DNA of 64,000 bases, taken from Undibacterium sp. 5I1 (GTDB lineage: Bacteria; Pseudomonadota; Gammaproteobacteria; Burkholderiales; Burkholderiaceae_D). The notes under the pieces were generated by a model, which worked only from the letters and a program-made list of their open reading frames with translations, was not told where the DNA came from and ran no database searches. Location of the stretch: positions 4,030,001 through 4,094,000 of the forward strand of contig NZ_JAVIWI010000001.1 in NCBI RefSeq assembly GCF_034314085.1, given 5' to 3'. The translations under genes and the position numbers were made by a program. Shown here piece by piece: positions 39,228 through 47,466 of the stretch (the stretch's first letter is position 1; each line of letters starts with the position of its first letter).

Positions 39228-40058
39228 CTAAAACTCCTGCCCAGTGACTTCACCAGGTTCTGCTGATATCTCAGTCTCAGGCTTGTTTAATTCCCGGCTT
39301 CTTTCTCTTGATTTAATCCGCATTTTTGCTGTGGCACTGCTATGTTTGAAACGATAGGAATCATTACCTGTTTCAATAATATGGCAATGGTGTGTCAGTC
39401 GGTCCAGTAACGCAGTCGTCAGTTTTGCATCGCCAAAGACGTTGCTCCACTCAGAGAATGTCAGGTTGGTCGTGATGACGACGCTGGTTCGTTCGTAGAG
39501 TTTAGACAGTAAATGGAACAGTAACGCACCACCCACCTGTGAGAATGGCAGGTAACCTAACTCATCTAAGATCACCAAATCCATCTGCATAAGGCTTAGG
39601 GCCATGCGTCCTTGTTTGCCTGCTGCCTTTTCTAATTCCAAGGCATTCACCAGTTCAATCGTTGAGAAGAAGCGCACTCGCTTTCCATGTTGCGTAATAC
39701 CGGAGACCGCCAGTGCTGTTGCCAGATGGCTTTTACCTGTGCCAGTGCCACCAATCAGCACCACGTTGTGCGCAGCCTCTGTGAAGGCTAACGTGGCCAA
39801 CTGTTCGATCAGCTTTTGGTCTACTTTGGATTGGCTAAAATCGAAATCAGCTAGGTGGCGATGAATCGGAAATTTGGCAACGTGCAACTGATAACGGATC
39901 GAACGCATCGCTCGATCCGTCGATTCCGCTTCTAACAAGTGTTGAATGAGCCATTCCGATGTACTCACGGACGCGGTACTCTGTGCTGTTAAATCGGTAT
40001 AGGCAGTTGCCATTCCATATAACTTGAGTGATTTAAGTTCACTGATGATGTTAAACAT
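39228..40058 (-). CDS. istB: IS21 helper ATPase IstB
   Basis: 276-aa AAA+ ATPase (DnaC-like) that assists the IstA transposase in target choice. Walker A is [16 protein letters not shown] and Walker [17 protein letters not shown] 40058 (AGGAG 8 bases upstream) gives the usual start [15 protein letters not shown]. It overlaps the istA stop by 8 bp (ATGTTTAA), indicating coupled translation. Confidence 0.95.
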   Translation of the reverse strand: MFNIISELKSLKLYGMATAYTDLTAQSTASVSTSEWLIQHLLEAESTDRAMRSIRYQLHVAKFPIHRHLADFDFSQSKVDQKLIEQLATLAFTEAAHNVVLIGGTGTGKSHLATALAVSGITQHGKRVRFFSTIELVNALELEKAAGKQGRMALSLMQMDLVILDELGYLPFSQVGGALLFHLLSKLYERTSVVITTNLTFSEWSNVFGDAKLTTALLDRLTHHCHIIETGNDSYRFKHSSATAKMRIKSRERSRELNKPETEISAEPGEVTGQEF

Positions 40059-41547
40059 GCTGATTCTCCTGATGTAAGCTGTCGTAGCGACTTGCATCGG
40101 CTACCGGCTCTTCGATTAATTGCAAGCTTGTGGCGACGGGGTCAGGACGATCGCCCTGACTTAATCGCACCAATACGTTAGTGATGTGTTCAACACTGGT
40201 TGCACCGGACTCCAGCACTAGTTCTACTGCCACAATGACGGTATCAAGGCCATGGTGCGGGATAGCCGCTAACACTTGAGCCATGACGCGATCACCACCG
40301 GCACGGCGTAGCAAGGTGGTTTGCAATTTGATTAAAGGCGCCGGCATCAATGCAAAGGGTGCACCGTTTCGTAAGACACCGGGCTTTCTTTCTGCCAGAA
40401 GGATGTAATGCTGCCAGTCATAGCTGGTCTGATCACGTCCAAATAGTCGTAGATGACATGCAACCCTCTCATTCTCAGCGTAGACGGCAATCTGTTCTGA
40501 ATACAGATGAACACTGACCATGTGATTGGCCAAATAGCACGGTACTGAATAACGATTACGGTGGACATGAACTAAGCAAGTAGAAGAAACCCGTGCTACG
40601 AGTTCGACATAGCCATCAAAGGGTGTTGGCATCGGCATGAGTTGGGCTTGCTCATGTTCCAGCACGTCGGCGACGGTCAACTCAGGGTAATCCGGATGGC
40701 GGCATTCACTCCAGAGTAACTTGCAGCGTACCGCCAGCCATGCATTGAGTTCCGCAAAGCTGCCGAAGCGTTCCTGTCTGGCGTCGTTCCAGATACGACG
40801 GCGACTATCCTGGACGTTCTTCTCAACAATACCTTTCTCCCAGCCAGACGCCACATTGCAGAAGTCGGGGTCAAACAAGTAATGGGCTGTCATTGCAAAG
40901 AAGCGTGCATTGACGATACGACCTTTGCCTTTCATGACTTTATCGACAGCGGTCTTCATGTTGTCATAGATACCGCGCCGTGCAATACCACCCATGGCAG
41001 TAAAGGCGCGAGTATGGGCATCGAAGAGCATTTCGTGGCTTTGCGTCGGATAAGCCACCAGCCAAAAGGCACGGCTGGCGCACAGCTTAGTGTGTGCTAC
41101 AAGGATTTTGCGATGAATGCCACCAATGACAAGCAGCTCCTCACTCCAGTCAAACTGGAATGCTTCGCCGAGTTGAAACTTCAGTGGAACGAAGGCAGAT
41201 TTACCAGTGACTTTGGCAGCTTGGTCACGCCAGGCGTAAATGTAACGGTTGACACCCGAGTAGCTACCGGTGAACCCTGCTTGCTGGAGTTCCTTAAATA
41301 GCATAAGCGCAGTACGACGTTCTTTTTTAGGTCGATGGCTGTCGGTTTGTAGTGCTAACTGAATGAGGGATGCAAAGGGAGCTATTTTACTGACAGTCGG
41401 AGGCCGGGCATACTTCGGCTCAGTCCCTTCGGCTTCTTTAAGCCACTTCTTGATGGTATTGCGCGACAGGCTGGTTCGTCGCTGAATTTCGCTAATGGAT
41501 AGCCGTTCTCGGTAGAATAGCCGCCTGACCTTAGAGTACATTCCCAT
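40051..41547 (-). CDS. istA: IS21 transposase IstA
   Basis: 498-aa DDE transposase. An N-terminal HTH ([21 protein letters not shown]) precedes the catalytic core: first Asp in [10 protein letters not shown], second Asp in [12 protein letters not shown], and the Glu in [15 protein letters not shown]. The start is ATG 41547 with AAGGTGA 6 bases upstream; ten more residues are open upstream. The gene looks intact, so the element may be active. Confidence 0.95.
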   Translation of the reverse strand: MGMYSKVRRLFYRERLSISEIQRRTSLSRNTIKKWLKEAEGTEPKYARPPTVSKIAPFASLIQLALQTDSHRPKKERRTALMLFKELQQAGFTGSYSGVNRYIYAWRDQAAKVTGKSAFVPLKFQLGEAFQFDWSEELLVIGGIHRKILVAHTKLCASRAFWLVAYPTQSHEMLFDAHTRAFTAMGGIARRGIYDNMKTAVDKVMKGKGRIVNARFFAMTAHYLFDPDFCNVASGWEKGIVEKNVQDSRRRIWNDARQERFGSFAELNAWLAVRCKLLWSECRHPDYPELTVADVLEHEQAQLMPMPTPFDGYVELVARVSSTCLVHVHRNRYSVPCYLANHMVSVHLYSEQIAVYAENERVACHLRLFGRDQTSYDWQHYILLAERKPGVLRNGAPFALMPAPLIKLQTTLLRRAGGDRVMAQVLAAIPHHGLDTVIVAVELVLESGATSVEHITNVLVRLSQGDRPDPVATSLQLIEEPVADASRYDSLHQENQHV

Positions 41548-41662
41548 GGTAATCACCTTGAATTCCCTCGCAGTCAAAACTGCAAGGATAGGTTAATTTA
41601 CCTGGTCAATATTCAGTGCGTATAACTGCGTTTATCTGGTCAATATTGAGTGCGCGCCAACA

Positions 41663-42200
41663 GATAGCGCCCTTGCCAGGCTTTGCTGTACTCTCTGCAA
41701 AGAGTCATATGAACCCACTCTTTGCATGCTTACTTGGTTTTGAAGGGACTAGGCTTAAGCACATTATTGAGAATATTGAGCCAAACTACGAAGACATTAT
41801 TCCAATCATTGGTGTTCCTGGATTTAAGCCTTGGTACCTGTTTGATACATTTCTTGGCAATCGCACTACGCTCTCAGAAAATTCAATATGGCAGAGGGTG
41901 CTATATGCACCTGCCCATTGTCCCTTTAGTTGCTTCTATACTTTAGCCGATTTGCATGAAGAATTTCCTGACAGAGCCATGAAAATCGCAATGGTTGGAA
42001 CCAAGCCTCATGCTTTGGGATCCGTAATGTTTCATCTGGCTAATTTCTGTGCAACAGAACTAGTATACGATCATCCAATTCGTAAACATGGCAGAACCGA
42101 TGGAACTGAGAGATTACATGTGTACCATGTATCGGCAATATTGAAATTAACAAACCAAGAAATATTGACCCGATCATCGGGAGAAGTGACAATAATCTAG
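41663..42200 (+). pseudogene. C-terminal remnant of a protein truncated by IS21
   Basis: The frame runs from inside the IS end without a native start (IAPLPGFAVLSAKSHMNPLFACLLGFEG...) and is coding-like for 178 residues to the stop at 42200. Well-formed segments include IIPIIGVPGFKPWYLFDTFLGN, VGTKPHALGSVMFHLA and ELVYDHPIRKHGRTDGTERLHVYHVSA. It ends 1 bp before the methyltransferase start, so the two were one operon. I do not recognise the family. The pairing with an adenine methyltransferase suggests a modification or defence module. A restart at ATG 41709 is possible. Confidence 0.6.
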
Positions 42201-42201
42201 C

Positions 42202-43326
42202 ATGCTGGACGCTCACTACACACCATCGGAAATAGCTCGGCAAATGATTATGGGGTTGCCGACGCAATTTTCCCCGAACTCTGTAGCAGATTTTGCCTGC
42301 GGAGATGGGGCATTATTGTCCGAAGCCTTCAAGCGCTGGCCAAAATCTCAGTTCATCGCCAATGACATTGACGTCAATCTTACTAGGAGATTGCGCCGGA
42401 CATATGGAGAATGGAGTGTAAGCGCTGTTGATTTTCTTTCTGAATCCTCTCAGCAGCGTTCCAAACTATTTTCGTTCCAAAAGAAAGTTGATTGTATTCT
42501 CATTAATCCCCCATTTAGTGAAAAAGGTAGAGCGAAAATAGAATCTGAATTTTTCGGTTCACAAGTGACCGCCGGTAGCACGATGTCTTTTCTACTTCGT
42601 GCGCTGCAGTTTCTGGCTCCAAGGGGATATATGGTGGCAATCTTGCCAGATAGCTGCTTTATCAGCCAACGAGACAGAGGCGCGTGGAACCTAATTAAGA
42701 CTCACTTTGCTGTGCAGAAAATTCTAACGAACTCACGCTCCACATTCAAAGGTATCGCGGCGTCGACCACGGTCGCGATTCTTCATTATCACCATATTGG
42801 ACGAGTGGCGCCACCTGAAATCACGCCAGCTGCGTGCCTTGAACTGGAGATCATCAGAGGTAAGTTGCAGATGCATTTGGTGAATGAATTGACGTCCGTA
42901 AACAGCTATCCCTTAGTTCATACATCGAATTTATCAAAAAATCGAGTACATATACTTGGCGGTCGTACAGTAGATTATAAGCACTTAGTGAATGGACCTG
43001 CTGTGCTCGTGCCGCGTGTGGGGTTAGTTACTCAGGAGAAGATTGCGTTTTTGCCAGAGGGGGAGACAGTAGTATTGTCTGACTGCGTTCTTGCTATCAT
43101 GTGTAAAACGAACGCTAACGCAAAGTTGATGAGTCAAGCTATTTTGGTGGACTGGAATGTCTTTCGAACTGCTTATGGAGGAACCGGGGCTCCTTACACG
43201 ACGTTGGAACGAATTCGTGAAGCGCTATCTCATTGCGCCAACGTTCAGCATCTGATGCGATCTCAACCGAAAACAACTCAAAAAAATGTCAATCCCAAAC
43301 ATGGGACAACACTAGTGCTAGGCTGA
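42202..43326 (+). CDS. N6-adenine DNA methyltransferase
   Basis: 374 aa. HYTPSEIARQMIMG (near residue 5) and motif I FACGDGALL (about 31-39) bind S-adenosylmethionine; motif IV CILINPPF (98-105) is the NPPF catalytic motif for adenine N6 methylation. The FLLRALQFLAPRGYMVAILPDSCF segment is typical of the class. The C-terminal third probably recognises DNA. No endonuclease is adjacent, so this is an orphan or the remainder of a restriction or defence set whose upstream gene was truncated by IS21. Base composition is lower in GC than the core genes. Confidence 0.85.
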   Translation: MLDAHYTPSEIARQMIMGLPTQFSPNSVADFACGDGALLSEAFKRWPKSQFIANDIDVNLTRRLRRTYGEWSVSAVDFLSESSQQRSKLFSFQKKVDCILINPPFSEKGRAKIESEFFGSQVTAGSTMSFLLRALQFLAPRGYMVAILPDSCFISQRDRGAWNLIKTHFAVQKILTNSRSTFKGIAASTTVAILHYHHIGRVAPPEITPAACLELEIIRGKLQMHLVNELTSVNSYPLVHTSNLSKNRVHILGGRTVDYKHLVNGPAVLVPRVGLVTQEKIAFLPEGETVVLSDCVLAIMCKTNANAKLMSQAILVDWNVFRTAYGGTGAPYTTLERIREALSHCANVQHLMRSQPKTTQKNVNPKHGTTLVLG

Positions 43327-43739
43327 TCACTAAAGCGCCTCTAGAATCGCTGTGGCTCTATTGCTTTAAGCCAAACATGCGTTAAGGTATGTTTTTTTAA
43401 GTTAACTTTAATGGGTTATATCAGTTCCTGCCGGCTATATGTATGAGCTTATTTAAGAAACTTGTAGTACCACCGACTAATTATTTTCAAATTCCTCAAC
43501 TTCTGCGAATTCTGGAACGATAATAATAAAAATCGCGCAAAACGCTTACGAAAAAACGAATGATCAATCATAAAAACTATGGATGAGCATTTTGTGCAAT
43601 AGCCCATAGCTTTGAATTCTTCGTCATAGATTATTTGACATGCCGTGCGGCTGCCGAATAAAAACCCCAAACTGAGGAGCCTTGACATACATTTATTGGG
43701 CGTTTTCTTATGCAATTTTTAGGGTATGCTAAAACAATA
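43327..43739. other. AT-rich gap with no recognisable gene
   Basis: A 413-bp low-GC stretch in the accessory island. A minus-strand frame of 88 codons is open at 43449-43715 but lacks a ribosome-binding site and any family motif. I see nothing else in it. Confidence 0.5.
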
Positions 43740-44198
43740 ATGATCTTGTTTTTAGATTTTGACGGTGTTTTACATCCGGAACCCTGCTACCTAGAGGTGC
43801 AGTTATTTTGCTATTTGCCGCGACTAGAAAATGTCTTAAGAGATTTTCCTGAGGTGCAGATTGTTATTTCCAGCACCTGGAGAGACAAACGTTCAGTCAC
43901 TGAACTCAAAGCATTCTTCTCTGAAGATATTGCTGGCCGGATCATAGGTACGACTCCAGACTGGAGGGAGGTGACAGAAATTATGGATTCGATTGGGTAT
44001 CAACGACATGCAGAGATTGAAGGCTGGTTGAGACAATCTGAACGGCCGTGGATAAGCTGGCTAGCAATTGATGACAAACCTTATCTTTTCAAGCCGTTTC
44101 TAAAAAATCTGATCAAAACCAATTCACTGACAGGCTTCAATGACCAAGCCGAAGAACGGTTGAGACTTCATCTAGCGGCAGCCTCGCGACCATGTTAG
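43740..44198 (+). CDS. HAD phosphatase domain of the Swiss-army-knife RNA repair type
   Basis: 152 aa resembling the HAD domain found in multidomain RNA repair proteins (HAD_SAK). DxD nucleophile motif FLDFDGVLHPE at the N-terminus, a serine/threonine in IVISSTWRDKRS (motif II), and the acidic pair in WLAIDDKPYLF (motif IV). Stand-alone versions may remove terminal phosphates of damaged RNA; here this is inferred from family only. ATG 43740 starts two residues before the core; an upstream ATG at 43710 is possible. It lies in the accessory island beside defence-like genes. Confidence 0.75.
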   Translation: MILFLDFDGVLHPEPCYLEVQLFCYLPRLENVLRDFPEVQIVISSTWRDKRSVTELKAFFSEDIAGRIIGTTPDWREVTEIMDSIGYQRHAEIEGWLRQSERPWISWLAIDDKPYLFKPFLKNLIKTNSLTGFNDQAEERLRLHLAAASRPC

Positions 44199-44503
44199 GT
44201 ACGTTGACTTTACGCACTGTGACATTAGCAGAAGCCAATATAGTTGCGTCCCATCGCTATTCTCGTGAAGTAGAATATCAGGACGACAAGACTGCTTATA
44301 TGTCCCGGCTCGATCAGGCCATTGTTGATGGCCGTTCTGCGGTTGGATTAGCAAGAATAAACCAATTGGTCTGTATAAACTGGAACTGTAAGGCCACCTG
44401 TATTTCTGAATTGAAAGAATACATACGAGAGATTACCTCAGGGATGGCTCGCCAAACCAGCTATTTGTTACATAGTATTTGGATGCCACCCGATATACGT
44501 TGA
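44192..44503 (+). CDS. Hypothetical short protein, perhaps a truncated acetyltransferase
   Basis: 103 aa whose start overlaps the HAD stop codon (ATGTTAG), suggesting coupling. The first half (LTLRTVTLAEANIVASHRYSRE) has the look of the N-terminal part of a GNAT-type protein, while the second half does not fit any fold I know. It may be a broken gene. Function unknown. Confidence 0.4.
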   Translation: MLGTLTLRTVTLAEANIVASHRYSREVEYQDDKTAYMSRLDQAIVDGRSAVGLARINQLVCINWNCKATCISELKEYIREITSGMARQTSYLLHSIWMPPDIR

Positions 44504-44982
44504 AACTCATACTCTTGTAAAAATTAAACATGAAGCAAATTAATGCAAGATAGCCAGTTACCTGAAAAGACTTAGTTGTCGGAGAGACGCAGTCACAGAG
44601 ACAAACTAAACAAGGGATAATGAGTAGGACAACAAGTGGCGCGATCAGGAAGTAGCCAGAGATGCTGTCCCAGCGACACAGATAAATCTTGTGTCGGCGA
44701 ATTTGAATAACGCCAGACCATGCCAAAAAGGCGGCATCAATCTTATTGATTTTACTAATCAGGACATGTGCGAAGAACCACGCACGATCTTTAGCATCTG
44801 CCATGCGTCCAAATTCGGATGCAAACTGAAAGTTTTTTCAGACGTTCATTCATAACTGATTGTCGGACTAGATCTAAACAGACCTGTTTACTGGAAAAAT
44901 ATCGTAAAGACAAATAAATCGCCCGATAGATATAGAGTGCCAAACACATAATCCAGGGGCGAGCAGAAAACACGTTGTTCAT
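44433..44982 (-). pseudogene. Membrane protein split by a frameshift
   Basis: Two minus-strand frames overlap: 44982-44791 (MNNVFSARPW...) and 44804-44433 (MADAKDRAWFF...). At the A-run of CTGAAAAAACTTTC, reading one base fewer joins them in one frame (LKNFQFASEFGRMADAKDRAW), giving about 180 aa with membrane segments near the N-terminus and two later (GYFLIAPLVVLLIIPCLVCL, VTGYLALICFMFNF). This indicates an indel in the six-A run, so a recent pseudogene, a read error, or less probably recoding. Family not recognised. Confidence 0.5.
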
Positions 44983-45072
44983 CTGCCCGATGACCTCAGC
45001 GTGTTGATTTGCATTTAAAACTGACCCAGCGGGGGTGCGGATAAAATCTTGGACTACTTTTGGGAGTGGTTC

Positions 45073-45231
45073 ATGTACTCATATGAAGAACGTCTTCGGG
45101 CGGTGAAGCTATATATTAAGCTTGGTAGGCGCTGCAAAGCGACAATTCGTCAATTGGGTTACGCGACAAAGAATTCGTTAAAGGCTTGGCATAACGAATT
45201 CCAAGAGCGCGGCGATTTAAAGGACGGGTAA
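45073..45231 (+). pseudogene. IS3 family transposase orfA remnant
   Basis: The frame MYSYEERLRAVKLYIKLG...KAWHNEFQERGD is the N-terminal HTH part of an IS3-family (IS150-like) OrfA and stops after 52 residues; the DDE-carrying orfB is absent. TGACCC at 45022 could be the left end of the element. It is a decayed fragment in the accessory island. Confidence 0.7.
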
Positions 45232-45248
45232 CGCATCATTTTTTAATA

Positions 45249-46106
45249 TCAATGCGGATTTACGCCGTCTATAACTTCCACTCCAAGAAGATTGCAAAGG
45301 GGGCGTAGATGCTCTGGCAACTCTGACTCAAGGACCAAGATGGTATTGGTATTTTGATCTTTTGCTTCTGAGATTAGCATTGCATCTAGCACCGCTTGAT
45401 ACTTTACACATTGGAAGATTCCACGCGTTATGTCTGCATGATCTGATATTCTTGATTTCACCTCTACCCCGACCCATGATTTCTTGTACTGAAATGACAC
45501 ATCCAAGACGTCACCTGATGACAATCTGTATTCGGTAGTTCCTGCTGGAGTTGATTTTGGTAGGCCAATTGCATGCGGATTGTTTGCGACGTATTCCTTT
45601 AGAAATTTGTGCTCAGGGCCTTCACCGCCACCAAAGTCACCGGAAGCTATAGAAATTTCTTTTGTGAAGTCTGTCTTTGCTGGATCAAGCTCAAGTTCCT
45701 CAAGAACCTCATCCCAGCGAGGATAAGCGTAGATATGCTGTAGTTCAGCTTGTACGATCTCGCGGCGACGGCGAAGCGGCAACTTGCCAAAATCAGCTTT
45801 CTTGATCAGAAACCACCCAATTCCTTCTCCAGGAAGAACGGTTGCCTTATTCACTACAAGACACTGGATTGGTGGAACTTTAGTTTTCCACTTTTTAGAG
45901 ATGCGATCCATAGCTTGGCCAATGCTACCAAGCACGTAGTTGAGATTTCTAGGATTTGGCATCCCTAACTCTTCAGCCAATGCAGAATAATAAATTGGCT
46001 TAGCGGCCCTTGCTTGCCGAACAAGCAAGGGGAGTGCTGCGCGCGCTCGTTCTTGGTAGAGTTTATCTCCGTTCAGTGGTGAAGCTATTTCTGCAGTTTT
46101 GGGCAT
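45249..46106 (-). CDS. PD-(D/E)XK nuclease-like protein (Mrr-type)
   Basis: 285 aa. The N-terminal part (about residues 15-110) resembles a winged-helix region (YSALAEELGMPNPRNLNYVLGSIGQAMDRI). The C-terminal domain has a PD-(D/E)XK core: a Glu in GPEHKFLKEYV (about 164), D202 in DVLDVSF, E215 and K217 in GVEVKSR, then the QxxKYQ helix (RGIFQCVKYQA). Likely a restriction-type or repair endonuclease; no methylase is adjacent. Target unknown. Confidence 0.75.
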   Translation of the reverse strand: MPKTAEIASPLNGDKLYQERARAALPLLVRQARAAKPIYYSALAEELGMPNPRNLNYVLGSIGQAMDRISKKWKTKVPPIQCLVVNKATVLPGEGIGWFLIKKADFGKLPLRRRREIVQAELQHIYAYPRWDEVLEELELDPAKTDFTKEISIASGDFGGGEGPEHKFLKEYVANNPHAIGLPKSTPAGTTEYRLSSGDVLDVSFQYKKSWVGVEVKSRISDHADITRGIFQCVKYQAVLDAMLISEAKDQNTNTILVLESELPEHLRPLCNLLGVEVIDGVNPH

Positions 46107-46741
46107 AGGCTAAGGACTTATTTGTAATCATTAACTTTGAGAAGATAGAAATTCTACTTAATTAGGGGAAGTCTAGAGTAACGTGATAAGGAAATATGAT
46201 CATTTTATTTTCAATCGAGGCCAGGAAATTATCTCTGCTGCTTTTTTAACAAGCGAAGTTGCCTTGCTTCTTAAAGTTTGTTTGCGCTGTTTACTTTTCT
46301 GGTCAATATTAGTGTATCGACGGACATAAGTTAAAAAACCTCGGCATCGGTTATTACCGAAGTTTTCCAACGCGTTGGAAAACCTCAAATGTAAAAATCT
46401 CGTGCCGCATTCCGCTCTAGGTGTTACTCGAAAAAGACGTGGGACGGGCCGTTTGCGGCTCAATTACCGAGAGACTTCCAATATATGTAATGTAATGAAT
46501 ATCTGAAGAGAGCACATCAGCGGAAAATACCACCATACATTAGGCAAGTTAAATATTTAAGTCAGGAAACTGGCATCGTTAAATTCAGAAAGTGTAAACA
46601 ACTTGTTATTTTTTAAGAGGTTATTTACATAAATGAAGAAAAGTTCAAAGAATAAGCCTAGTTTCTAAAGCTGGAATTTTCTTGTTTACATAATTGGTTG
46701 CGTATAACCGTTTTAATTTCAGACTTTCTCAATACAAAAGT
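46107..46741. other. Low-GC gap with two palindromes
   Basis: No credible gene. It contains TCGGT-TATT-ACCGA (46350-46361 area) and, directly after it, a perfect 22-bp palindrome at 46362-46383. These adjacent hairpins are the only structure I found. An 87-codon minus frame at 46200-46463 runs through them and is not supported. Confidence 0.5.
46362..46383. repeat. Perfect 22-bp palindrome
   Basis: GTTTTCCAACG followed by CGTTGGAAAAC with no spacer, in an intergenic gap next to a second, shorter hairpin. It could be a protein-binding site or the end of a mobile element. Confidence 0.7.
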
Positions 46742-46776
46742 AAAAACGCAGCCCTTAAAAGGCTGCGTTTTTTTTC
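46742..46776 (-). terminator. Terminator downstream of the tetR-type gene
   Basis: AAAAACGCAGCC and GGCTGCGTTTTT form a 12-bp stem around a 7-base loop, starting 15 bp past the regulator stop codon. A and T tracts on both sides make it usable in both directions. Confidence 0.88.
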
Positions 46777-46790
46777 TTAAGTTTTACAAG

Positions 46791-47363
46791 TTATTTCTTT
46801 TCAAACGCTTCGACTAAAAGTTGAGCACCAGTGGTTCGCACCGCATTAATGATTTCTTCTTTTGCTGATTCGTGTTGCATGGCTCTGGCAATCATGACCG
46901 CACCGACGTTTTGCGCGATCACCGTCCATGCTACGGTGTCTGATCCAGTCATTTCTTTTAATACATCTTTGAACCGGAGCATGCCAGCTTCAAACGCCAG
47001 ATGCGCATCGTCATTAGCGCGTGCTACTTCTGCTGTGAGTGAGGGCAGCAGACATCCAGTATCCGGTGAGTGTACGTGCTGCATGCTGAGGTAGCTCGCC
47101 AGTGCTTTAAGGATGGTTCCCATATCATCTGGATTCATGTTTTCAAACACCTGCACAGTGCGACTTATTTCTGCTGTGATTACGGCAGTAAAAAGATCGT
47201 TCTTGTTGCTAAAGTGTTTGTAGAGCGAACCTGTTGTCAGCCCCGCGGCATTCGCCAGTGCATCAACACCTGTTGCTGCGAAACCATGTTTTTTTGCATA
47301 GCTTCCACTTTCCGAGAGCAGTTGACTTCGGACTCCTTCTTTGTGTTCCTTCGAATAGCGCAT
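46791..47363 (-). CDS. TetR/AcrR family transcriptional repressor
   Basis: 190 aa with an N-terminal HTH (YAKKHGFAATGVDALANAAGLTTGSLYKHFSNKNDLFTAVI) and a C-terminal ligand/dimerisation domain. It is divergent from the molybdopterin oxidoreductase gene 104 bp away; a palindrome over that promoter (47420-47435) and a related one before the reductase gene (49851-49866) are likely its operators. Ligand unknown. Confidence 0.9.
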   Translation of the reverse strand: MRYSKEHKEGVRSQLLSESGSYAKKHGFAATGVDALANAAGLTTGSLYKHFSNKNDLFTAVITAEISRTVQVFENMNPDDMGTILKALASYLSMQHVHSPDTGCLLPSLTAEVARANDDAHLAFEAGMLRFKDVLKEMTGSDTVAWTVIAQNVGAVMIARAMQHESAKEEIINAVRTTGAQLLVEAFEKK

Positions 47364-47393
47364 ATAAATTTGAAATTTAGGTTGACGTTTCTA

Positions 47394-47435
47394 TTGACGC
47401 TAGGATTAACATTATATAGGATAACGATCACTATC
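47394..47435 (+). promoter_or_regulatory. Promoter and candidate TetR operator 1
   Basis: TTGACG (47394-47399), 17-base spacer and TAGGAT (47417-47422) form a plausible sigma-70 promoter for the molybdopterin oxidoreductase. GATAACGATCACTATC at 47420-47435 is an imperfect palindrome (12 of 16 symmetric) over the -10 end, fitting a repressor site. Confidence 0.6.
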
Positions 47436-47466
47436 TAATAATCCTTTATAACGTTCGAGGCGACAA

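Larger units (their letters stand above)
39077..41662 (-). mobile_element. IS21 family insertion sequence (complete)
   Basis: The left end TGTTGGCGCGCACTCAATAT is repeated inverted at the right end. Second, subterminal copies of the repeat (CATTGAATATTGACCAGG left, its complement at 41604 right) give the multiple-terminal-repeat pattern of IS21. It contains intact istA and istB. Flanks are ...CATGGG on the left and GATAGC... on the right, so no target duplication is visible. It separates two broken genes. Confidence 0.93.

Noticed and set aside
43449..43715. Minus-strand frame of 88 codons
   Set aside because: Low-complexity AT-rich sequence without a start signal or family resemblance.
46200..46463. 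Minus-strand frame of 87 codons
   Set aside because: It crosses the palindromes at 46350-46383 and shows no domain or ribosome-binding site.
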